A stretch of 11,485 nt of DNA from UBA1756 sp045627805. Its GTDB lineage: Bacteria > Bacteroidota > Bacteroidia > Bacteroidales > WCHB1-69. The DNA is taken from assembly GCA_045627805.1 (NCBI GenBank), contig JAZQOJ010000098.1, positions 1-11,485 of the forward strand. The letters are read 5' to 3'. Positions 1-6,788 of this stretch are shown here, piece by piece; positions within the stretch are counted from its first letter, which is position 1; every line of letters begins with the position of its first letter. The notes under the pieces were generated by a model that searched no databases, was not told the DNA's origin, and saw nothing but the letters and a program-made list of their open reading frames with translations. Made by a program: the position numbers and the translations under genes.

Positions 1-570
1 ATCGCCTCTTCCGGCGTCCACTCCAACGGTTTCAGCTTGGTGCGCAAGATTGTGGAACGCAAGGGCTTCGCTTACCGCCAGCGCGTGAGCGACTGCGACG
101 AGGATTTCGCCCGCGCTTACGGCGACAAAACGCTCGGTGACGTGCTTCTTACACCCACCCGCATTTACGTTAAGCCGGTGCTCGACGTCATCCGCCATTG
201 CGATGTTCACGGCGTGAGCCACATCACCGGTGGCGGCTTCGACGAAAACATCCCCCGCATCCTCCACGACGACCAAGGAATCGACATCCGCGAGGGCAGC
301 TGGGAAATCCTGCCTGTCTTCAAGATGCTTGAAAAGTGGGGCAAAGTGCCGCATCGCGAAATGTTCAACATCTTCAATATGGGCATCGGAATGGTGCTCG
401 CACTTCCCGCCAGCCAAGCCGCCGAAGCCATCGCCATCCTCGAAAGCCACGGCGAACGCGCCTCTGTGATTGGCGAAATCGTGGAATTTGTGGAAACGTC
501 GAAACGTGAAAACGTGGAATTCGTGGAAACGTCGAAACGTGGAAACGTGGAAAGAGTTTACATCCATTAA
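1..570 (+). CDS. purM: Phosphoribosylformylglycinamidine cyclo-ligase (AIR synthetase), 3' part, start outside window
   Basis: PurM closes the imidazole ring in de novo purine synthesis, turning FGAM plus ATP into AIR in the cytosol. The reading frame is open from base 1, so the start and N-terminal half lie upstream; the TTG at 37 is an internal leucine. Visible family motifs are ASSGVHSNG at the left edge, LLTPTRIYVKPVL, the glycine-rich HITGGGFDENIPR and MFNIFNMGIGMV, all of the C-terminal AIRS domain. The usual family end is reached near ASVIGEIV. About 25 extra residues follow, made of two 11-residue units (VEFVETSKR-E/G-N) and a short tail, encoded by a 33-bp tandem repeat. The stop overlaps the first TTAACC word before purN, whose ATG is 32 bases downstream, so the two are probably co-transcribed. 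Family identity is very secure; the tail is probably dispensable (inference). Confidence 0.95.
   Translation: MASSGVHSNGFSLVRKIVERKGFAYRQRVSDCDEDFARAYGDKTLGDVLLTPTRIYVKPVLDVIRHCDVHGVSHITGGGFDENIPRILHDDQGIDIREGSWEILPVFKMLEKWGKVPHREMFNIFNMGIGMVLALPASQAAEAIAILESHGERASVIGEIVEFVETSKRENVEFVETSKRGNVERVYIH
481..546 (+). repeat. 33-bp in-frame tandem duplication at the 3' end of purM
   Basis: Two adjacent 33-bp units (481-513 and 514-546) differ at only two bases and encode 11 residues each. Each unit is itself built from GTGGAA and CGAAACGT-like words, and a third partial unit (GTGGAAAG) follows. The period is a multiple of three, so the reading frame survives. Confidence 0.9.
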
Positions 571-600
571 CCGTTTAACCGTTTTTAACCGTTTTTAACC
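567..600 (+). repeat. Array of four TTAACC words directly before purN
   Basis: TTAACC occurs at 567, 575, 585 and 595, mostly as TTAACCGTTTT, and ends three bases before the purN ATG. It occupies the place of a leader and leaves no purine-rich Shine-Dalgarno sequence. The same word is amplified before purH. Confidence 0.85.
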
Positions 601-602
601 GA

Positions 603-1202
603 ATGAAAATAGCCATTTTCGCCAGCGGGACTGGCACCAACTTCGAGGCCCTCGCACAGGCCTGCGCCGACGGCAGAATCGATGCCGAAATTGCGCTGAT
701 GGTGTGTGACAAACCAGGCGCTCTTGTTATTGAACGTGCGCAACGCTTTGGTATTGAGATATTTGTATTCTCGCCGAAAGATTATCCATCGAAAGCCGAC
801 TACGAGCGCGAAATCGTAGCCCGTCTGCAAGAAAAACAGGTTGACTGGATTTGTCTGGCCGGCTATATGCGCATCGTTTCCAACGTGTTGCTGGATGCCT
901 ACCGCGGACGGATTGTCAACATCCATCCGTCGTTGCTGCCCGCCTTCAAAGGGGCGCACGCCGTGGAAGACGCCGTCGCCTACGGCGTGAAAGTCTTCGG
1001 CATCACCATTCACTATGTTGACGAAACCCTCGACGGCGGCAGAATCATCGCCCAGCGCGCCTTCGACTACGACGGCAACGACCCAGCCGAAGTCCACCGC
1101 ATCGGACAGAAAATCGAGCACGAGTTGTATGTTTCGACGATATCGAAACTCGTGAAAACGGTTAATGTCGTGAAAACGGTTAACTTTGGTGAAAATGGCT
1201 AA
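603..1202 (+). CDS. purN: Phosphoribosylglycinamide formyltransferase (GAR transformylase)
   Basis: This enzyme transfers a formyl group from 10-formyltetrahydrofolate to GAR, the third step of de novo purine synthesis. The 199-residue protein starts with the nucleotide-binding MKIAIFASGTGTNFEAL. The catalytic triad of the family is present: N106 and H108 in NIHPSLLPAFKG and D144 in ETLDGG, at the same numbers as in the E. coli enzyme. The start is the ATG straight after the TTAACC array; no other start fits the conserved N terminus. The expected domain ends near IEHELY (about residue 176). The last 20 or so residues (KTVNVVKTVNFGENG) come from an 18-bp repeat containing AAAACGGTTAA, the reverse complement of the intergenic word. 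Its stop overlaps the stop of the convergent four-helix-bundle gene (1199-1202). Function is very secure. Confidence 0.97.
   Translation: MKIAIFASGTGTNFEALAQACADGRIDAEIALMVCDKPGALVIERAQRFGIEIFVFSPKDYPSKADYEREIVARLQEKQVDWICLAGYMRIVSNVLLDAYRGRIVNIHPSLLPAFKGAHAVEDAVAYGVKVFGITIHYVDETLDGGRIIAQRAFDYDGNDPAEVHRIGQKIEHELYVSTISKLVKTVNVVKTVNFGENG
1152..1187 (+). repeat. 18-bp tandem repeat forming the purN 3' end
   Basis: Units 1152-1169 and 1170-1187 share GTGAAAACGGTTAA and differ only near their ends. Each contains the reverse complement of TTAACCGTTTT, so it is inverted relative to the arrays at 567-600 and 1691-1840. The unit is six codons long and keeps the frame. Confidence 0.85.
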
Positions 1203-1570
1203 TCGTTTAATCTATTCAGTTTGTACGAACGTAATTTGTTCATCATCATCGCAATATTATCAATCATCATTTTAGTATTTGTAAAATCCTCATTATCAAT
1301 ATAATTTAAATCCAACGAAACCAATAATTGACAATAAACTTCCATTAAAGAACCATACGCAATTCCCAAGAAATGAAGTTGTTCTTTTACAGAAGCCCGT
1401 CCACTTCCTTCCGCGATATTCGATGGAATTGAAATAACTGCCCGCCGTAACTGATCACACAAACCGAATTGTTCTGATTTTGGAAACTTCGTCAGCAACT
1501 GATAAATATTAGTCACCAATTTTCTTGACATTTGCCATACATCCAATTTTTCAAAAGAGTAAATAAACAT
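1199..1570 (-). CDS. Four-helix bundle protein (S23 / 23S rRNA intervening-sequence type)
   Basis: The 123-residue protein fits the four-helix bundle family first found in intervening sequences of 23S rRNA genes and related to the Avd accessory proteins of diversity-generating retroelements. Typical features are the opening FEKLDVWQMSRKLVTNIY, QFGLCDQLRRAVISIPSNIAEGSGR in the middle, and a following helix with KEQLHFLGIAYGSLMEV. The cellular role of stand-alone copies is not known; nucleic-acid binding by an oligomer is the usual suggestion. The gene lies between purN and purH on the opposite strand, its TAG stop overlaps the purN TAA, and it has its own promoter at 1605-1635. It is visibly more AT-rich than the pur genes, which suggests later insertion. 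No 23S rRNA, reverse transcriptase or variable repeat is present here. The start is the only ATG in the right position. Confidence 0.88.
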   Translation of the reverse strand: MFIYSFEKLDVWQMSRKLVTNIYQLLTKFPKSEQFGLCDQLRRAVISIPSNIAEGSGRASVKEQLHFLGIAYGSLMEVYCQLLVSLDLNYIDNEDFTNTKMMIDNIAMMMNKLRSYKLNRLND

Positions 1571-1604
1571 AGTAATGAATTTAGTAAGTAAAAAATGAAC
1601 ACTG

Positions 1605-1635
1605 CAAATATACGATATCAGCTCCCGATTTTCAA
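1605..1635 (-). promoter_or_regulatory. Promoter of the four-helix-bundle gene
   Basis: On the minus strand the sequence reads TTG-N20-TATATTTG. This matches the Bacteroidota sigma-ABfr consensus (TTTG-N19-21-TAnnTTTG) in both the -7 and the -33 elements. It would start transcription about 28 bases before the ATG at 1570. Confidence 0.65.
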
Positions 1636-1690
1636 CTGTTTTTCTTTAAAAAATCATAAAATTTCCCCTAAAATACTAACTCATTAATCC

Positions 1691-1840
1691 TTAACCGTTT
1701 AACCTAAAAAATAACCAATTTTAACCGTTTGACCGTTTAACCGTTTTTAACCGACTTTAACCGTTTAACCGATTTTAACCGACTTTAACCGACTTTAACC
1801 CTTTAACCCATTCCACCTTTCCACCTTTAACCCATTAACC
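1691..1840 (+). repeat. Array of thirteen TTAACC words in the purH leader
   Basis: TTAACC starts at 1691, 1699, 1721, 1737, 1747, 1757, 1765, 1775, 1785, 1795, 1803, 1827 and 1835, joined by GTTT, GATT or GACT spacers. Between 1747 and 1803 the spacing is 8-10 bp, close to one DNA turn. The array ends 15 bases before the purH ATG and has no recognisable ribosome binding site or TAnnTTTG element. It may be a protein-binding array or merely an expanded simple repeat. Confidence 0.85.
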
Positions 1841-1855
1841 GAAAACCAACCGAAA

Positions 1856-3385
1856 ATGAAAGCATTAATCAGTGTAAGTGACAAAACCAACCTCGTTCCA
1901 TTCGTGCAGGCATTGCAGGAAATGGGATGGGAAATCATTGCCACAGGCGGCACCCGCAGTCTGTTGGAAAAGAACAACATCAAAACCACCAACATCAGCG
2001 ATGTGACCGGATTTCCGGAAATTTTGGATGGCCGCGTGAAGACGCTCCACCCGAAGGTGCACGGCGGCATACTCGCCCGCCGCGAACTGCCGGAACATAT
2101 TGAAACGCTCAAAGCCAACGGCATCGAGACCATCGAGTTGGTATGCGTTAACCTCTATCCATTTCGACAAACTATTGCGAAAGAGGAAGTTACATTTGAA
2201 GAGGCCATCGAAAATATTGACATTGGCGGGCCTTCAATGGTGCGCAGCGCCGCTAAAAACTGGCGCAACGTCTCTATCGTGTGCGACCCCGCCGACTACG
2301 ACCGCGTGATTGCTGAAATCCGCGAACACGGCAACACCACCCCCGAAACCCGACTCAAACTGTCGGCCAAGGCCTACACGCATACCGCCGAATACGACTG
2401 CTGCATAGCAACTTATATGCGCAAGCAGGCCGGCCTGAACGAGAAACTTTTTCTGGAATATGACCTCAAGCAATCTTTGCGCTACGGCGAAAATCCACAC
2501 CAGTCGGCTAACTTTTACGCTGCCCGTCAGCCCGTTTCGTATTCACTCGCTTTCGGCCGTCAGCTGCAAGGTAAAGAGTTGTCTTACAACAATATACAAG
2601 ATGCCAATGCTGCATTGAACGTGGTCCGAGACTTCGATGAACCTTTCTGCGTCGTTCTCAAACATACGAATCCGTGCGGCGCCGCCGTTGGAAAAACCAT
2701 CGAAGAGGCCTGGCAATTGGCTTACGAAGCCGACAAAGTAAGCATTTACGGCGGCATTGTGGCCGTCAACCGTCCGCTCACCAAAGAGGTGGCCGCCGGA
2801 ATGAAACCGATTTTCCTTGAAATCGTCATCGCGCCCGCATTCACTCCCGAAGCGCTTGAAATTCTTTCCACCAAAAAGAACCTCCGCCTGATGGAAGTCG
2901 ATATGACCCAAAGCGATGCCGTCATCAACCAGTACATCGGTGTAAATGGCGGTTTATTGGTGCAACAACTTGATGCTCAGGTAGAAGAAGTTAAGGAAGA
3001 AATGTGCGCAACGGCGGTAAAACCCAATGCGGCGCAAATGGCCGACCTGAATTTCGGCTGGAAGATTGTGAAGCACGTCAAGTCGAATGCGATTGCGGTA
3101 GTGCGCGAAAACCACACCATCGGCATTGGTGCCGGACAGACGAACCGCGTGGGCTCTGCGGAAATCGCGCTCAAGCAGGCGCGTGCCGCTGGCTTCACCG
3201 ACAACCTCGTACTCGCCTCCGATGGTTTCCTCCCGTTTGACGACACCGTGGCTCTGGCTGCTCAGTACGGCGTGACCGCCATTGTGCAGCCCGGCGGCAG
3301 TATCCGCGATGAGGACGCCATCCGTAAGGCCGATGAATTGGGACTCGCGATGTTGATGACAGGCGTGCGGCATTTTAAGCATTAA
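1856..3385 (+). CDS. purH: Bifunctional AICAR transformylase / IMP cyclohydrolase
   Basis: PurH performs the last two steps of IMP synthesis: formylation of AICAR by 10-formyltetrahydrofolate and closure of the second ring. The 509-residue protein is full length for the family. Residues 1 to about 190 are the MGS-like cyclohydrolase domain, with ISVSDK, ATGGT, DGRVKTLHPKVHGGIL and NIDIGGPSMVRSAAKN. The remainder is the transformylase domain, with LRYGENPHQ, LSYNNIQDANAAL, the catalytic lysine-histidine pair K269-H270 in VVLKHTNPCG, IGIGAGQTNRVGS and a C terminus ending in TGVRHFKH. The ATG at 1856 begins the conserved N terminus. The gene follows the TTAACC array; the four-helix-bundle gene separates it from purN. 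Its stop overlaps the stop of convergent uvrB (shared TTAA at 3382-3385). It is probably regulated with purine supply, but no known riboswitch is visible. Confidence 0.98.
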   Translation: MKALISVSDKTNLVPFVQALQEMGWEIIATGGTRSLLEKNNIKTTNISDVTGFPEILDGRVKTLHPKVHGGILARRELPEHIETLKANGIETIELVCVNLYPFRQTIAKEEVTFEEAIENIDIGGPSMVRSAAKNWRNVSIVCDPADYDRVIAEIREHGNTTPETRLKLSAKAYTHTAEYDCCIATYMRKQAGLNEKLFLEYDLKQSLRYGENPHQSANFYAARQPVSYSLAFGRQLQGKELSYNNIQDANAALNVVRDFDEPFCVVLKHTNPCGAAVGKTIEEAWQLAYEADKVSIYGGIVAVNRPLTKEVAAGMKPIFLEIVIAPAFTPEALEILSTKKNLRLMEVDMTQSDAVINQYIGVNGGLLVQQLDAQVEEVKEEMCATAVKPNAAQMADLNFGWKIVKHVKSNAIAVVRENHTIGIGAGQTNRVGSAEIALKQARAAGFTDNLVLASDGFLPFDDTVALAAQYGVTAIVQPGGSIRDEDAIRKADELGLAMLMTGVRHFKH

Positions 3386-5403
3386 CCGCCAATTTCCGAG
3401 CGCATTTTTTCCGCTTCTTTGATTTGGTCGCGGAGGTTGGCGGCTTTTTCAAAGTCGAGTTCTTTCACAGCACTTTCCAATTGCTTGCGTAATTGCTTGA
3501 TCCGGTTTTGCAATTGCTCGGGATTCAGGTATTTGAGGTCGGCTTTTTCGGCTGCCTTTGCTTCTTCGTGCTTGGCTACCGCGTAATCTGATTTGCTGTT
3601 CACGAAGTTGTCGGCACCGATGGTCACGAGGTCTGCTTTTTTCACACTCTGGGGCGTGATGTGGTTTTTCTCATTGTAAGCCAGCTGTTTAGCACGCCTA
3701 CGAGCGGTTTCGTCAATGGTGGCCTGCATTGATTTCGTGATGACATCAGCATAGAAGATGACTCGGCCGTTGACGTGGCGGGCGGCACGTCCCGCTGTTT
3801 GAGTGAGTGAGCGTTCGCAACGGAGAAAGCCCTCCTTGTCGGCATCGAGGATGGCCACCAGCGATACTTCTGGCAGGTCGAGCCCTTCCCTCAGCAGGTT
3901 CACGCCCACCAGCACGTCAATGGCGCCCGCACGCAGATTCTGCAAGATTTCCACCCGTTCAAACGTATCGACGTCGGAGTGAATGTATTGTGTTTTGATA
4001 CCGCTGTTAATCAGGTAAGTTGACAATTCTTCCGCCATTCTCTTGGTGAGCGTGGTCACCAACACGCGCTCGCCTTTTTCCAGGGTGAGTTCGATTTCTT
4101 CCATCAGGTCGTCCACTTGGTTTTCGGCGGGCCGTACCTCGATGGTTGGGTCAAGCAGGCCGGTCGGTCGCACTACCTGTTCCACGATGACCCCTCCCGA
4201 CTTCTTGAGTTCATATTCCGCGGGTGTCGCGCTCATATAGATGGTCTGTCCTGTCAGCGCTTCGAACTCGCTGAATCGCAGCGGCCGGTTGTCGAGTGCG
4301 GCGGGCAGGCGGAAGCCGTAGTCCACCAGGTTCTGTTTGCGCGCGCGGTCGCCGCCGTACATTGCGTTCAGCTGCGACACGGTGACGTGGCTTTCGTCAA
4401 TCACCATCAGAAAGTCGTCGGGAAAGAAGTCGAGGATGCAGAAGGGGCGCTCGCCTGGTTTCCGTCCGTCGAAGTAGCGCGAATAATTCTCAATGCCAGT
4501 GCAGTATCCCAGTTCCTTCATCATTTCGATGTCGTAGTTCACCCGGTCGTCGAGACGTTTCGCCTCCTGGTATTTTTCAATGGAATTGAAATAGAGCACT
4601 TGCTGGTTCAAGTCTTCGCGAATGTGCTCAATGGCTTGTGTCATAGAGTCTTTCGAAGTGATGAAGATGCTGGCGGGATAGATGGTCAGCGCATTGCGGG
4701 CTTCCAATTTTGCTCCGCTAATTGGCTCTATTTCAGTAATTTGTTCAATTTCGTTATCCCAAAAGACGATGCGGAAGGCAGTGTCGTTGTAGGGTGGAAA
4801 GATGTCCACGGTATCGCCCTTCACGCGGAACTTGCCGGGTTCGAGTTCCAATTCTGTTCTCGAGTACAAACTCCCCACGAAAGCCAGCAGCAGTTCGTCG
4901 CGGTTGATGGTCATTCCCTTCTTCACATTGATCACGTTCTGCGCGAAGTCGTCGGGATTGCCGATGCCGTAAATGCACGACACGGAAGCGACCACGATGA
5001 CGTCGCGGCGGCCCGACAGTAGGGCGCTCGTTGCGCGCAGACGCAGTTTGTCAAGCTCCTGGTTGATGGCCAAGTCCTTCTCAATGTAGGTGTTGCTGGC
5101 TGGCAAATAGGCCTCCGGCTGGTAATAGTCGTAGTACGAAACGTAATATTCCACCGCGTTTTCCGGAAAAAACTGCTTGAATTCGCTGTAAAGTTGTGCA
5201 GCAAGCGTCTTGTTGTGACTCAGGATGAGCGTGGGACGATTGGTTTGCGCAATGACATTGGCAATGGTAAAAGTCTTGCCCGACCCCGTGACACCCAGCA
5301 GGACTTGGGCATCATCGCCAGCATCAAGTCCCTGCACAAGTTGTTGAATGGCAGAAGGTTGGTCTCCAGATGGGGAAAACTGCGAGTGTAATTTGAAATC
5401 CAT
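3382..5403 (-). CDS. uvrB: UvrABC excinuclease subunit B
   Basis: UvrB is the helicase-like damage-verification subunit of nucleotide excision repair; UvrA loads it onto lesions and it recruits UvrC. The 673-residue protein has the normal family length. Visible landmarks are Walker A GVTGSGKT (37-44), the beta-hairpin region YYDYYQPEAYLP with nearby aromatic residues (about 91-101), the Walker B / motif II DESH (336-339), IYMSATP (388-394), REGLDLPEV and TQTAGRAARH of the second helicase domain, and a C-terminal UVR motif (KELDFEKAANLRDQI) that contacts UvrC. The ATG at 5403 gives the canonical FKLHSQFSPSGDQPSAI start. A TAACTTTG element lies about 45 bases upstream, so the gene probably has its own promoter; the preceding gene on this strand ends at 5484. 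uvrA and uvrC are not in the window. Identity is essentially certain. Confidence 0.98.
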   Translation of the reverse strand: MDFKLHSQFSPSGDQPSAIQQLVQGLDAGDDAQVLLGVTGSGKTFTIANVIAQTNRPTLILSHNKTLAAQLYSEFKQFFPENAVEYYVSYYDYYQPEAYLPASNTYIEKDLAINQELDKLRLRATSALLSGRRDVIVVASVSCIYGIGNPDDFAQNVINVKKGMTINRDELLLAFVGSLYSRTELELEPGKFRVKGDTVDIFPPYNDTAFRIVFWDNEIEQITEIEPISGAKLEARNALTIYPASIFITSKDSMTQAIEHIREDLNQQVLYFNSIEKYQEAKRLDDRVNYDIEMMKELGYCTGIENYSRYFDGRKPGERPFCILDFFPDDFLMVIDESHVTVSQLNAMYGGDRARKQNLVDYGFRLPAALDNRPLRFSEFEALTGQTIYMSATPAEYELKKSGGVIVEQVVRPTGLLDPTIEVRPAENQVDDLMEEIELTLEKGERVLVTTLTKRMAEELSTYLINSGIKTQYIHSDVDTFERVEILQNLRAGAIDVLVGVNLLREGLDLPEVSLVAILDADKEGFLRCERSLTQTAGRAARHVNGRVIFYADVITKSMQATIDETARRRAKQLAYNEKNHITPQSVKKADLVTIGADNFVNSKSDYAVAKHEEAKAAEKADLKYLNPEQLQNRIKQLRKQLESAVKELDFEKAANLRDQIKEAEKMRSEIGG

Positions 5404-5448
5404 TTGAAATCAAGTATGTTAAATTGGCAGTGTTGGGGTAGAACGCTG

Positions 5449-5456
5449 CAAAGTTA
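5449..5456 (-). promoter_or_regulatory. Putative -7 promoter element of uvrB
   Basis: The minus strand reads TAACTTTG, an exact TAnnTTTG match, about 46 bases before the uvrB ATG. No TTTG lies 19-21 bases further upstream, so only the -7 half is supported. Confidence 0.5.
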
Positions 5457-5465
5457 AATAAGATG

Positions 5466-5478
5466 GGCAAAATTTGCC
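5466..5478. repeat. Perfect inverted repeat GGCAAA-A-TTTGCC upstream of uvrB
   Basis: Six-base arms flank one central base, ten bases upstream of the uvrB -7 element and just past the stop of the nuclease gene. It could be a repressor site for uvrB or a weak transcript end for the nuclease gene. No LexA consensus is recognisable. Confidence 0.4.
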
Positions 5479-5483
5479 GTACC

Positions 5484-6764
5484 TTATAGTTTCACGACTT
5501 TTTTCACCAATCGGTTTCCCGCTTTGTCAGTGATTTTTACAAAATAAACCGATGGCCGGAATGGGAAATCGATGCTGAATTCACTCTCCGCATCGGTAGA
5601 ATGCGTTGCGGTTTTCAAAAGTTTACCGTCAATTGAAAATATTTGTATGTTAAGTTGTTCTGGATGAGAGAATTGCGTAGTGATTCTTAATTGGTCGCTT
5701 ACGGGATTCACCACACTGATATTCATATTGTCAGCCGTCTCGTGGATGTCGAGAGAAGCATCAATTTCGTAGTCCATCAACACAGGAAGGTGGTCAGACA
5801 TTGCGTAGAGTGCGTTGGCGATGGTAACGGGAACGGCTGTGTTGGTCGGGTCGTTGATGGCTCGGTTGAAACGCAGTCCGTCCTGCCCGTATGCTTTGTA
5901 AGTATTGGGCAGACAATGCACCTTCTGGGTTCCATTGAGAACGAAGTCGGAGACGAGGATGAAGTCGAAACGGTTGTCCATACCGCCGTTTGAGAAGCAT
6001 CCGTTAGAAGATGTGTGCGTTGACTGCGTGAATATGTCGGCAAAGGCGGGATTGTTGTCCCACTCGCCCTCGCGGTTGATGGGGTCGTAGAAACGGATTA
6101 ACGGATTGGTGTGGTGAACCAGGTGCTGGTATGCTGGCTCCGAAGCGTTGTACACGTTGAAGTCGCCGCTCAGCACGTAGTTGTCGGCCACGCCCAGATT
6201 TTGCAGCTTGTTCATCAGTTTCTGCACCTGTGAATAGCGGTCGGACTCGCATCCGGTGCCAGCTTTCAGGTGGCACACAATGAAAGTGATGAAGGCGGTG
6301 TCGCCCTGGGCGAGATTTTGCGAGCGGTAGTACATCCGATAGGCGTTGAAATAGCTGACGGTGGTGGCCACGTAAAATGTCTTCTGCAAGACGAGTTTCC
6401 GGGTGTCGTAGAACAAGCCGTTTCCGATGGTGAGCCCCTGGTTGGGATTGGAGACGTTGGGCGCATAAGCGAAATAATTCACGCCATCGGTGTTGAGCAC
6501 GTTGTTTAAAATGCGCTGCGCATAGTCGTTGCTTTTTCCCATCTCATTGACCGTCAGTACGTCGGGCTTCGCATTTTTCACAATACATTTGAACGCCTGG
6601 TCCTTGGTGTTCAGGTTGTTGGTGGTCTCGTCGCACTCACCCACGCCGTTTTCCGTGTAATACATCAGATTGTATTGCATTTGGCGGATGGTATCGGCCA
6701 TTGCTGAGGTCTGCAAGCCGATAAGCAAAAATAGTCCCAGTAAGAAGATTTGTGACTTTTTCAT
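5484..6764 (-). CDS. Secreted endonuclease/exonuclease/phosphatase-fold protein with T9SS sorting domain
   Basis: The 426-residue protein has a signal peptide (MKK, a hydrophobic stretch, cleavage probably near AMA-D at 23-24). The EEP metallohydrolase domain spans about 25-333 and keeps the expected site: N32 in QYNLMYY, E74 in TVNEMGK, H165 in CHLK, D201 and N203 in SGDFNVY, and D324-H325 in MSDHLPVL. The last 75 residues form a type A T9SS C-terminal domain (VVNPVSDQLRI, IQIFSIDGKLL, FPFRPSVYFVKI, and a basic end VKKVVKL), which targets proteins through the Por system. Likely substrates are nucleic acid, phosphodiesters or phospholipids; sequence alone does not decide. The lipoprotein gene ends 24 bases upstream, so the two are probably co-transcribed. 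The ATG at 6764 gives a proper signal peptide. Confidence 0.9.
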   Translation of the reverse strand: MKKSQIFLLGLFLLIGLQTSAMADTIRQMQYNLMYYTENGVGECDETTNNLNTKDQAFKCIVKNAKPDVLTVNEMGKSNDYAQRILNNVLNTDGVNYFAYAPNVSNPNQGLTIGNGLFYDTRKLVLQKTFYVATTVSYFNAYRMYYRSQNLAQGDTAFITFIVCHLKAGTGCESDRYSQVQKLMNKLQNLGVADNYVLSGDFNVYNASEPAYQHLVHHTNPLIRFYDPINREGEWDNNPAFADIFTQSTHTSSNGCFSNGGMDNRFDFILVSDFVLNGTQKVHCLPNTYKAYGQDGLRFNRAINDPTNTAVPVTIANALYAMSDHLPVLMDYEIDASLDIHETADNMNISVVNPVSDQLRITTQFSHPEQLNIQIFSIDGKLLKTATHSTDAESEFSIDFPFRPSVYFVKITDKAGNRLVKKVVKL

Positions 6765-6788
6765 TGTTAGATAAATAGAAGGTTGTTG

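Noticed and set aside
585..1121. 178-codon frame on - over purN
   Set aside because: It is antisense to a purN gene with all catalytic residues; no recognisable domain of its own.
1199..1570. Diversity-generating retroelement accessory gene (avd)
   Set aside because: The fold is related, but no reverse transcriptase, template repeat or variable repeat is present in the window.
1691..1840. CRISPR array or plasmid-type iteron origin
   Set aside because: The words are only 6-10 bases with no unique spacers, there are no cas or rep genes, and the flanks are housekeeping genes.
4117..5022. 301-codon frame on + antisense to uvrB
   Set aside because: It lies wholly opposite a full-length, highly conserved uvrB; its V/H/F-rich composition is what reversed coding sequence gives.
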